Shown here one piece after another: positions 52,226 to 59,899 of a stretch of DNA of 64,000 nucleotides (its first letter is position 1; each line of letters starts with the position of its first letter). The DNA is taken from contig CAUHML010000003.1 of the NCBI GenBank assembly GCA_959606905.1, forward strand, positions 1 to 64,000, in the 5' to 3' direction. Source of the DNA: an uncultured Bacteroides sp. Lineage in GTDB: Bacteria; Bacteroidota; Bacteroidia; Bacteroidales; Bacteroidaceae. Made by a program: the position numbers and the translations under genes. The notes beneath the pieces were generated by a model. That model was given only the letters and a program-made list of their open reading frames with translations. It was not told the origin of the DNA and did no database searches.

Positions 52226-54217
52226 ATGAAAACAAATCTTAGTTCTCAAATCAGTCTCCACCGGGTCTCCCCCAGATACTACAGACCGGAGAATGCATTT
52301 GAAAAATCAGTCTTGACAAGACTCGAAAAAATCCCTACGGACATCTATGAATCTGTAGAAGAAGGGGCTAACTATATTGCTCGAGAAATAGCACAGACCA
52401 TCCGCGAAAAACAAAAAGCAGGACGTTTCTGCGTATTAGCACTTCCCGGAGGTAATTCACCCAGCCATGTATATCAGGAACTGATCCGTATGCATAAAGA
52501 AGAAGGCCTTAGCTTCCGTAACGTGATTGTATTTAATATGTACGAATACTATCCGTTATCTTCTGATGCAATCAACAGTAACTTCAATGCATTGAAAGAG
52601 ATGTTGTTGGATCATATTGATATTGACAAACAGAATATATTTACTCCTGACGGAACAATCGCCAAAGATACAATCTTCGAATATTGCCGGTTGTATGAAC
52701 AACGCATTGAAAGTTTCGGAGGAATTGACATTGCTCTGTTAGGTATCGGTCGCGTAGGCAATATCGCATTCAACGAACCGGGTTCCCGACTGAATTCTAC
52801 CACCCGCCTGATTTTGCTGGATAATGCTTCACGCAATGAAGCATCTAAAATCTTCGGAACGTTGGATAATACGCCGATCAGTTCTATCACAATGGGAGTA
52901 TCAACTATTCTCGGTGCAAAGAAAGTCTATTTACTTGCGTGGGGTGAAAATAAAGCAGCTATGATTAAAGAATGTGTAGAAGGACCTATCTCCGATACCA
53001 TTCCTGCATCTTACCTGCAAACTCACAACAATGCCCATGTAGCCCTTGACCTCTCGGCTGCTATGAACTTAACCCGTATCCAACGCCCTTGGCTGGTTAC
53101 TTCTTGCGAATGGAATGATAAATTAATCCGCAGCGCTATCGTTTGGCTATGCCAGTTGACAGGTAAGCCTATTTTGAAATTAACAAATAAGGATTACAAT
53201 GAAAACGGTCTGAGCGAACTTCTGGCATTGTATGGTTCGGCATACAATGTGAATATTAAGATATTCAACGATTTGCAACATACTATCACAGGTTGGCCGG
53301 GTGGCAAACCGAATGCTGACGATACTTACCGTCCAGAACGTGCCAAACCATATCCGAAACGTGTGATTATCTTCTCTCCGCATCCAGATGATGATGTAAT
53401 CTCCATGGGTGGAACACTCCGTCGTCTGGTAGAACAGAAACATGAGGTGCACGTAGCTTACGAGACTTCCGGCAATATTGCCGTAGGTGATGAGGAAGTA
53501 GTTCGTTTCATGCATTTCATCAACGGATTCAACCAACTCTTCAACAACAGCGAAGACCAGGTTATCAATGAGAAGTATGCAGAAATACGTAACTTCCTGA
53601 AAGAAAAGAAAGACGGTGATATGGACAGCCGTGATATACTTACTATCAAAGGCTTGATTCGTCGTGGTGAAGCACGTACCGCTTGTACTTATAACAATAT
53701 ACCACTAGAACGTTGTCACTTCCTCGACTTACCATTCTACGAAACAGGTAAGATTCAGAAGAACCCAATTAGTGAAGCGGATGTGGAAATCGTACGTAAC
53801 CTGCTTCGTGAAGTGAAACCTCATCAGATTTTTGTAGCCGGTGACCTCGCAGATCCTCACGGAACACACCGTGTATGTACGGACGCCGTATTTGCTGCCG
53901 TCGACCTCGAAAAAGAAGAAGGTGCAAAATGGTTGAAAGACTGCCGTATCTGGATGTATCGTGGTGCATGGGCTGAATGGGAAATTGAAAACATTGAAAT
54001 GGCAGTGCCTATCAGTCCGGAAGAACTTCGTGCAAAACGTAACTCTATCCTGAAACATCAGTCACAAATGGAAAGTGCTCCGTTCCTGGGTAATGACGAA
54101 CGTTTGTTCTGGCAGCGCAGTGAAGACCGTAATCGTGGCACAGCTACTTTGTACGACCAGTTAGGTCTGGCTTCTTACGAAGCTATGGAAGCATTCGTAG
54201 AATATATTCCGCTATAA
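52226..54217 (+). CDS. NagB-like domain fused to PIG-L/LmbE deacetylase domain
   Basis: The product is about 663 residues starting MKTNLSSQISLHRVSPRYYRP, the same layout as B. thetaiotaomicron 'glucosamine-6-phosphate deaminase-like' BT_0258. Residues about 40-310 resemble NagB but lack its catalytic set: the active Asp of NMDEY is Tyr (NMYEYY), and the GxDGHIxFNEPG loop reads GIGRVGNIAFNEPG, so Asp becomes Val and His becomes Asn. From about residue 380 a PIG-L deacetylase domain has an intact zinc motif HPDDD (about 386-390) and a later HGTHRVC. It probably acts as a deacetylase of an amino-sugar compound, with the NagB part binding sugar phosphate; the exact substrate is unknown. Confidence 0.8.
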   Translation: MKTNLSSQISLHRVSPRYYRPENAFEKSVLTRLEKIPTDIYESVEEGANYIAREIAQTIREKQKAGRFCVLALPGGNSPSHVYQELIRMHKEEGLSFRNVIVFNMYEYYPLSSDAINSNFNALKEMLLDHIDIDKQNIFTPDGTIAKDTIFEYCRLYEQRIESFGGIDIALLGIGRVGNIAFNEPGSRLNSTTRLILLDNASRNEASKIFGTLDNTPISSITMGVSTILGAKKVYLLAWGENKAAMIKECVEGPISDTIPASYLQTHNNAHVALDLSAAMNLTRIQRPWLVTSCEWNDKLIRSAIVWLCQLTGKPILKLTNKDYNENGLSELLALYGSAYNVNIKIFNDLQHTITGWPGGKPNADDTYRPERAKPYPKRVIIFSPHPDDDVISMGGTLRRLVEQKHEVHVAYETSGNIAVGDEEVVRFMHFINGFNQLFNNSEDQVINEKYAEIRNFLKEKKDGDMDSRDILTIKGLIRRGEARTACTYNNIPLERCHFLDLPFYETGKIQKNPISEADVEIVRNLLREVKPHQIFVAGDLADPHGTHRVCTDAVFAAVDLEKEEGAKWLKDCRIWMYRGAWAEWEIENIEMAVPISPEELRAKRNSILKHQSQMESAPFLGNDERLFWQRSEDRNRGTATLYDQLGLASYEAMEAFVEYIPL

Positions 54218-54255
54218 ATAGAAAAGCTCTTAATTAAGAGAATATAAAACAATGA

Positions 54256-54294
54256 AAGAAGAGTGGGAAGTTTCGATACTTCTCACTCTTTTTT
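54256..54294 (+). terminator. Intrinsic terminator of the NagB/PIG-L gene
   Basis: A 12-base stem (54260-54271 with 54278-54289, one G-T pair), 6-base loop and a run of six T residues, 43 bases after the stop. Confidence 0.88.
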
Positions 54295-54297
54295 GTT

Positions 54298-54305
54298 TAT
54301 TTTTG
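54298..54305 (+). promoter_or_regulatory. -7 box (TATTTTTG) of the amidase gene
   Basis: Fits TAnnTTTG and lies 23 bases before the ATG at 54329, directly after the upstream terminator. Confidence 0.55.
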
Positions 54306-54328
54306 CGGGGAAAACCTAAAAGCATTGA

Positions 54329-57241
54329 ATGATGAAAAAAATAATAGTGTTCTTCATATATCTGACAATGGGGATTAATATTCTTTTTGCCCAAGACATC
54401 GAAAATAATATAAAAGAGCGGCTAACGGATTATTTCAATAAATATACCGCAACTGCCAAAATCAGCACCCCAAAACTGAATAGCTTCGACATTGATTATG
54501 ACCGCAAAACAATTGCTGTTTATGCCTCTGAAAGCTTTGCCTACCAACCTTTTCGGTCGGAAACCGTAGAGACTATTTATAATCAAGTAAAAGATTTACT
54601 TCCCGGTCCGGTTCATTACTACCAGCTCACTATTTATGCAAACGGCAAGCCGATTGAAAATTTAGTGCCCAACCTTTATCGAAACAAGAAAAAAGATAAG
54701 GAACGGATGTCTTTGGACATTGATTATAAAGGAGTTCCCTGGGTGAAAAACATCTCACGCCCCAATGAAGTATCACGCGGGTTACAAGACCGCCATATCG
54801 CTGTCTGGCAAAGCCACGGTAATTATTTCAAAAACGATAAAAACGAATGGGGCTGGCAACGCCCCCGCTTGTTCTGCACAACAGAAGATCTGTTCACTCA
54901 ATCTTTTGTTCTTCCTTATGTAATTCCGATGTTGGAAAATGCAGGCGCCGTTGTCTACACGCCTCGCGAACGGGATACGCAAAAGAATGAAATCATTGTG
55001 GATAATGACACGCCTAACGCTTCTCTCTATCTGGAGGTAGGCAGTAAAAAAGCTAAATGGGACAGAGCCTCGGTAAGAGGATTCGCCCAAAAGAAAACAA
55101 TCTACCAAGATGGGGAAAATCCTTTCGCAGACGGTACTTGCCGAATGATCTCCACAGAAAGAAAGAAAAAGAAGAACAAGGACCAAGCTTTTGCCGAATG
55201 GGTACCTACCCTGCCGGCAACCGGAACATACGCTGTTTATGTTTCTTATCAGACATTACCCAACAGCGTAAGTGACGCCAAATATCTTGTCTTTCATAAT
55301 GGAGGGGTTACGGAATTTAAAGTAAACCAAAAGATAGGCGGAGGAACTTGGGTATACCTCGGCACCTTTGAATTTGACAAAGGCAACAACGATTATGGCA
55401 TGGTGGTATTGAGTAATGAAAGCAGCGAACATGGTGTAGTATGTGCCGATGCGGTGCGTTTCGGTGGAGGAATGGGCAATATTTCCCGCGGAGGAAAGAT
55501 AAGCGGATTGCCGCGCTATCTGGAAGGGGCACGCTACTCTGCCCAGTGGGCGGGAATGCCTTACGATGTATATGCCGGGCGTAAAGGCGAGAATGATTAT
55601 GCGGACGATATCAACACACGCTCCAATACAATCAATTATCTATCGGGAGGTTCTGTTTATAATCCTACGCAACCAGGGCTAGGAGTACCATTGGAAATGA
55701 CAATGGCACTTCACAGTGATGCCGGATGCAGCAAAACGGACGAAATCATCGGTTCGCTCGGCATTTACACTACTGATTTCAATAACGGCAAACTGAATAT
55801 GGGAACGGACCGGTATGCTTCACGTGATTTGGCGGATATTCTGCTCACACAAATTCAAAAAGATATTCGTTCAAGCTATAATCTCCCTTGGACACGGCGC
55901 AGTATGTGGAACCGTAATTATAGCGAGACACGGCTTCCGGCTACGCCTTCCACCATTATCGAGCTGCTTTCACATCAGAACTTTGCCGATATGCAGCTCG
56001 GCCATGACCCCAACTTCAAATTCACGGTAGGACGCGCCATTTACAAAGGAATTTTGCAGTTTATTACCAGCCAACATGATAAAGATTATGTGGTACAACC
56101 GCTTCCTGTTAGCAACTTTGCTATTCGTTTCGGCAAAAAAAAGAATACGCTGGAACTTTCGTGGAAAGGAGAAGATGACCCGCAGGAGCCTTCAGCACGT
56201 CCACGGGAATACATTGTATATACACGCATTGGCTACGGAGGTTTTGACAACGGAACTTTAGTCAGCAAGTCTTCATACACTGTTAAGATAGAGCCGGGAC
56301 TGGTTTATTCATTCAAAGTAACGGCCGCAAACAGAGGTGGAGAGAGTTTCCCTTCTGAAATACTCTCAGCCTACAAAGCAAAACGTGAACGTGAAAAAGT
56401 TTTAATCATCAATGGATTTGATAGGATCAGCGGTCCGGCCGTCATCAATACTCCGGATAAAGCAGGATTCGACTTAGAGCAGGATCCGGGAGTTCCGTAT
56501 CTGTCGAATTTCTCATTCTGCGGAGTACAAAGCGGATTCGACCGCACACAAGCGGGGAAAGAAGGGAAAGGAAGTTTGGGGCACAGCAGTAGTGAATTGG
56601 AAGGAATGAAAATAGCAGGAAATACATTTGATTATCCATTCATTCATGGGAAAGCGATTCAGGCAACCGGAAAATACAGTTTTGTATCATGCAGTGACGA
56701 AGCGGTAGAAAACGGAATCGTCACGTTGGAAGATTATCCGATTGTAGATTATATCTTAGGACTTGAGAAAGAGGATGCGTCAGCTAAGGCTTATTACAAA
56801 ACATTTTCTTCAGCAATGCAACGCATTATCTCCAGTTATTGCCAATCCGGCGGAAATATACTTGTGAGTGGTGCATACGTAGGCAGTGACATGAATGGCA
56901 CGCAAGGAAACAGGGAATTTACACAAAGAGTTCTGAAATATGGGTATCAAGGTAGTCTGACGGACAAAAATTCTAATCGGATCAACGGACTCGGACGCAC
57001 AATCAGTATTCCCCGATTGCCCAATGAGAACAACTATGCGATCCCCGCTCCGGATTGCATTGTCCCGGTAGATTCCGCATTTCCGGTATTTACTTATGCG
57101 CCTGGCAATCAAAGTGCAGGTATTGCCTATAAAGGAAACTATCGTACCTTCGTACTGGGTTTCCCTTTTGAAAGTATCCTGTCGGAAGCAGACCGTGCAA
57201 CCGTTATGGCAGGCATATTGGGATTCTTTACTCAAAAATAA
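54329..57241 (+). CDS. Exported N-acetylmuramoyl-L-alanine amidase-like protein with golvesin and FN3 domains
   Basis: The 970-residue protein has a signal peptide ending near ILFAQ. An amidase_3-type zinc fold appears in two parts: HIAVWQSHGNYF (His163) before, and LEMTMALHSDAG (His462) with TIIELLSHQNFADM (Glu545) after, a golvesin-type beta domain at about 285-380 (ATGTYAVYVSYQTLP ... GGGTWVYLGTFEFDKGN ... VVCADAVRFGGG). An FN3-like region (about 610-690) and a C-terminal alpha/beta domain (about 695-970, KVLIINGFDRISGPA, NILVSGAYVGSDM) follow. The second Zn-ligand Glu is not placed with certainty. Relatives are sometimes annotated as xanthan lyase, but the His/Glu pattern favours peptidoglycan amidase. 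It is transcribed alone from its own promoter. Confidence 0.75.
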   Translation: MMKKIIVFFIYLTMGINILFAQDIENNIKERLTDYFNKYTATAKISTPKLNSFDIDYDRKTIAVYASESFAYQPFRSETVETIYNQVKDLLPGPVHYYQLTIYANGKPIENLVPNLYRNKKKDKERMSLDIDYKGVPWVKNISRPNEVSRGLQDRHIAVWQSHGNYFKNDKNEWGWQRPRLFCTTEDLFTQSFVLPYVIPMLENAGAVVYTPRERDTQKNEIIVDNDTPNASLYLEVGSKKAKWDRASVRGFAQKKTIYQDGENPFADGTCRMISTERKKKKNKDQAFAEWVPTLPATGTYAVYVSYQTLPNSVSDAKYLVFHNGGVTEFKVNQKIGGGTWVYLGTFEFDKGNNDYGMVVLSNESSEHGVVCADAVRFGGGMGNISRGGKISGLPRYLEGARYSAQWAGMPYDVYAGRKGENDYADDINTRSNTINYLSGGSVYNPTQPGLGVPLEMTMALHSDAGCSKTDEIIGSLGIYTTDFNNGKLNMGTDRYASRDLADILLTQIQKDIRSSYNLPWTRRSMWNRNYSETRLPATPSTIIELLSHQNFADMQLGHDPNFKFTVGRAIYKGILQFITSQHDKDYVVQPLPVSNFAIRFGKKKNTLELSWKGEDDPQEPSARPREYIVYTRIGYGGFDNGTLVSKSSYTVKIEPGLVYSFKVTAANRGGESFPSEILSAYKAKREREKVLIINGFDRISGPAVINTPDKAGFDLEQDPGVPYLSNFSFCGVQSGFDRTQAGKEGKGSLGHSSSELEGMKIAGNTFDYPFIHGKAIQATGKYSFVSCSDEAVENGIVTLEDYPIVDYILGLEKEDASAKAYYKTFSSAMQRIISSYCQSGGNILVSGAYVGSDMNGTQGNREFTQRVLKYGYQGSLTDKNSNRINGLGRTISIPRLPNENNYAIPAPDCIVPVDSAFPVFTYAPGNQSAGIAYKGNYRTFVLGFPFESILSEADRATVMAGILGFFTQK

Positions 57242-57302
57242 GAGTTCATTGCAGGGAAACAAAAAATATCCCTTTTTATAGCCTGTTTTTCATTTTAAAT
57301 TC

Positions 57303-57310
57303 TATCTTTG
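57303..57310 (+). promoter_or_regulatory. -7 box (TATCTTTG) of the 57343 two-gene operon
   Basis: Perfect consensus, 32 bases before the ATG at 57343. No TTTG at the usual -33 spacing. Confidence 0.6.
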
Positions 57311-57342
57311 CAAGAAACAATAACTCTTAAAACTAAAGAACA

Positions 57343-57663
57343 ATGTATACTATACAAGCAAATCCCAGCGGTACACGCAGCATAGAGGTATCTACTGAAA
57401 ATCTAAGAACAATTGAAAAATATTCTCTGTTCCGTCACCTGATTGACAGTACAGGTATTGTAGACGAACCGGTGCTGGACAAACTGAAATTGAATGTCCG
57501 CTCTCTTATCGCCAGTCAGGAAGAAGACAGTAAAGATTTGCTGGATCTTTGTATTGATGTGATTTATCACAATAATATGAAAGCGTTCGGCCTGCAACAG
57601 CTTATCAAGCTCTATCTGACCTGGCTCTCCAGTCCGGAAGCAGAAGAAGAGGAGGAAGAATGA
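57343..57663 (+). CDS. Small acidic helical protein of unknown function
   Basis: The 106-residue product is mostly helical (NLRTIEKYSLFRHLIDS, LDKLKLNVRSLIAS, LLDLCIDVIYHNN, LQQLIKLYLTWL) and ends in a poly-Glu tail. There is no signal peptide, membrane helix or known motif, and I do not recognise the family. Its stop overlaps the start of the TusA-like gene by four bases (ATGA), so the two are translationally coupled and probably partners. Confidence 0.65.
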   Translation: MYTIQANPSGTRSIEVSTENLRTIEKYSLFRHLIDSTGIVDEPVLDKLKLNVRSLIASQEEDSKDLLDLCIDVIYHNNMKAFGLQQLIKLYLTWLSSPEAEEEEEE

Positions 57664-57881
57664 TTACGGTGGATACCCGGGGAACAACGGCATACAGTCC
57701 GTTAATTCCCGCAATCAAAGCCATGTGTAACGCTGTTCCCGGCGAAACGCTAGAAATCATCATGAACCATGCCGACGCATTTCAGGATTTAAAAGAATAT
57801 CTGTCAGAGCAAAGCATCGGCTTTCGTGAGATCTATGACGGCGAACAGTTGACTGTGCAATTTACAATCGCAAAGAAATAA
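57660..57881 (+). CDS. TusA-like small protein lacking the catalytic cysteine
   Basis: The 73-residue product has the length and pattern of TusA/SirA-family proteins: VDTRGTTAYSPLIPAIKAM at the start, a GETLEIIMNHADAFQDLKEYL segment and a final beta strand (QLTVQFTIAKK). TusA relays sulfur through a Cys-Pro-x-Pro motif after the RG; here that stretch reads AYSP with no Cys. So sulfur transfer in the usual way is unlikely, and a regulatory or binding role with the overlapping upstream protein seems better. A long AT-rich inverted repeat follows at 57901-57960. Confidence 0.68.
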   Translation: MITVDTRGTTAYSPLIPAIKAMCNAVPGETLEIIMNHADAFQDLKEYLSEQSIGFREIYDGEQLTVQFTIAKK

Positions 57882-57900
57882 CTACAAAGCGATAAAGCAT

Positions 57901-57960
57901 AAAGTTATAAGGTGATAAGAGGCGTGGCTGAACTTTATAGCCCTATCATCTTATAACTTT
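57901..57960. terminator. Long inverted repeat after the TusA-like gene
   Basis: A 17-base stem with one G-T pair (57901-57917 with 57944-57960) has an internal GGCT/AGCC helix. It ends 14 bases before the ygiQ -7 box. It may terminate the upstream operon, although no T-tract follows. Confidence 0.5.
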
Positions 57961-57973
57961 ATAAGTTTATCCG

Positions 57974-57981
57974 TATCTTTG
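57974..57981 (+). promoter_or_regulatory. -7 box (TATCTTTG) abutting the ygiQ start codon
   Basis: A perfect consensus ends only 4 bases before the ATG at 57986. With normal spacing transcription would begin at or within a base or two of the start codon, i.e. a leaderless message. Confidence 0.65.
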
Positions 57982-57985
57982 CGGC

Positions 57986-59845
57986 ATGAAAGATTTTCGA
58001 CTGACTGACTGGTTACCTACAACAAAAAAAGAAGTAGAACTTCGCGGCTGGAATGAATTGGACGTCATTCTTTTCAGCGGTGATGCATACGTAGACCACC
58101 CTTCCTTCGGAGCGGCTGTTATCGGACGTATCCTCGAAGCAGAAGGATTAAAAATTGCTATCGTTCCCCAACCAAACTGGCGCGATGACCTGCGTGACTT
58201 CAAGAAATTGGGACGCCCCCGTTTATTTTTCGGCATTTCCGCCGGAAGCATGGATTCAATGGTCAATAAATATACTGCCAACAAACGCTTGCGCAGCGAA
58301 GACGCTTATACACCGGACGGACGCCCGGATATGCGCCCGGAATATCCTTCTATCGTTTATAGCCAAATTCTGAAAAAGCTATATCCCGATGCCCCCGTAA
58401 TATTAGGAGGTATCGAAGCAAGTATGAGACGCTTGAGCCATTACGATTATTGGCAGGACAAAGTACAAAAAAGCATTTTATGTGACAGTGGCGCAGACTT
58501 GCTGATCTATGGTATGGGCGAAAAACCTATTGTAGAATTAATCCGCAAAATGAAAAACTTGCTCCCCACAGAACAAGCCACGTTGACAACCAACGAATTT
58601 AAAACGATCGTCGGAACAATTCCTCAAACAGCCTATCTTTGCCGTGCAGCAGAATGGACGGCAGCCGAAGAAGACATTCAACTTTATTCTCACGAAGAAT
58701 GCCTGGCAGACAAGAAGAAGCAGGCAAGCAACTTCCGGCATATTGAAGAAGAATCCAACAAATATGCAGCTTCACGCATCACACAGGCGGTAGGAAACAA
58801 AGTGGTAGTAGTCAATCCTCCATACCCTCCGATGAGTCAGGAAGAACTCGACCATTCGTTCGATTTGCCTTATACCCGGCTGCCTCATCCCAAATACAAA
58901 GGGAAGAGAATTCCTGCGTATGATATGATTAAATTCTCCGTCAATATTCACCGGGGCTGTTTCGGTGGCTGCGCATTCTGCACCATCTCGGCACACCAAG
59001 GGAAATTCATTGTCAGCCGTAGTAAGGCATCTATCTTGAAAGAAGTAAAAGAGGTGATGCAACTACCTGATTTCAAAGGATATTTAAGCGATCTCGGCGG
59101 TCCTTCTGCCAATATGTATCAGATGAAAGGAAAAGACGAGGCGATTTGCAAGAAGTGCAAACGCCCCTCATGCATACATCCTAAAGTTTGTCCGAACTTA
59201 AATTCAGACCACCGTCCCCTATTGGATATTTATCATGCGGTAGACGCTCTGCCCGGTATTAAGAAATCCTTTATCGGCAGTGGAGTACGCTATGACCTGT
59301 TACTACATCAAAGCAAAGATACGGCAACCAATCGCAGTACGGCCGAATATACCCGTGAATTGATAGCCAGTCACGTCAGTGGGCGGTTAAAGGTAGCTCC
59401 GGAACATACAAGCGACCGTGTATTGTCCATCATGCGCAAGCCTTCTTTTGAACAGTTTGAAACATTCAAGAAGATATTCGACCGCATCAACCGGGAAGAG
59501 AACCTGCGTCAGCAGCTCATTCCCTATTTTATATCTTCACATCCCGGATGCAAAGAAGAAGATATGGCGGAGCTTGCCGTTATCACCAAACGCTTGGACT
59601 TCCACTTGGAACAGGTACAGGACTTCACCCCTACTCCTATGACAGTAGCGACTGAGGCTTGGTATACCGGATTTCACCCGTACACACTGGAACCTATCTT
59701 CAGTGCTAAAACACAGCGGGAAAAACTTGCCCAACGACAATTCTTCTTCTGGTATAAGCCCGAAGAACGGAAAAACATTATCAATGAGTTGAGACGTATC
59801 GGACGTCAGGACCTGATAGATAAATTATATGGAAAGAAGAAATAA
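57986..59845 (+). CDS. YgiQ family radical SAM protein
   Basis: The 619-residue protein begins MKDFRLTDWLPTTKKE, as YgiQ proteins do, so the start is well supported. It has the N-terminal domain (GDAYVDHPSFGAAVIGRILEAEGL), then the radical SAM cluster-binding cysteines Cys325, Cys329 and Cys332 in NIHRGCFGGCAFC, spaced CxxxCxxC. A late Cys-rich segment CKKCKRPSCIHPKVCP may bind a second cluster or metal. The family is conserved but its reaction is not established. The gene appears to be transcribed without a leader, and a palindrome overlaps its stop. Confidence 0.88.
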   Translation: MKDFRLTDWLPTTKKEVELRGWNELDVILFSGDAYVDHPSFGAAVIGRILEAEGLKIAIVPQPNWRDDLRDFKKLGRPRLFFGISAGSMDSMVNKYTANKRLRSEDAYTPDGRPDMRPEYPSIVYSQILKKLYPDAPVILGGIEASMRRLSHYDYWQDKVQKSILCDSGADLLIYGMGEKPIVELIRKMKNLLPTEQATLTTNEFKTIVGTIPQTAYLCRAAEWTAAEEDIQLYSHEECLADKKKQASNFRHIEEESNKYAASRITQAVGNKVVVVNPPYPPMSQEELDHSFDLPYTRLPHPKYKGKRIPAYDMIKFSVNIHRGCFGGCAFCTISAHQGKFIVSRSKASILKEVKEVMQLPDFKGYLSDLGGPSANMYQMKGKDEAICKKCKRPSCIHPKVCPNLNSDHRPLLDIYHAVDALPGIKKSFIGSGVRYDLLLHQSKDTATNRSTAEYTRELIASHVSGRLKVAPEHTSDRVLSIMRKPSFEQFETFKKIFDRINREENLRQQLIPYFISSHPGCKEEDMAELAVITKRLDFHLEQVQDFTPTPMTVATEAWYTGFHPYTLEPIFSAKTQREKLAQRQFFFWYKPEERKNIINELRRIGRQDLIDKLYGKKK

Positions 59846-59860
59846 TTCTTCTTTCCATAT
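59827..59860. terminator. Perfect palindrome over the ygiQ stop codon
   Basis: 15-base perfect arms (59827-59841 and 59846-59860) with a 4-base loop that contains the stop codon (59843-59845). The location between convergent ygiQ and mfd suggests a shared terminator; there is no strong T-tract on the + strand. Confidence 0.55.
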
Positions 59861-59899
59861 AAACAAAAACGATTAAAAGAGTTCCTCATTAACAATATA

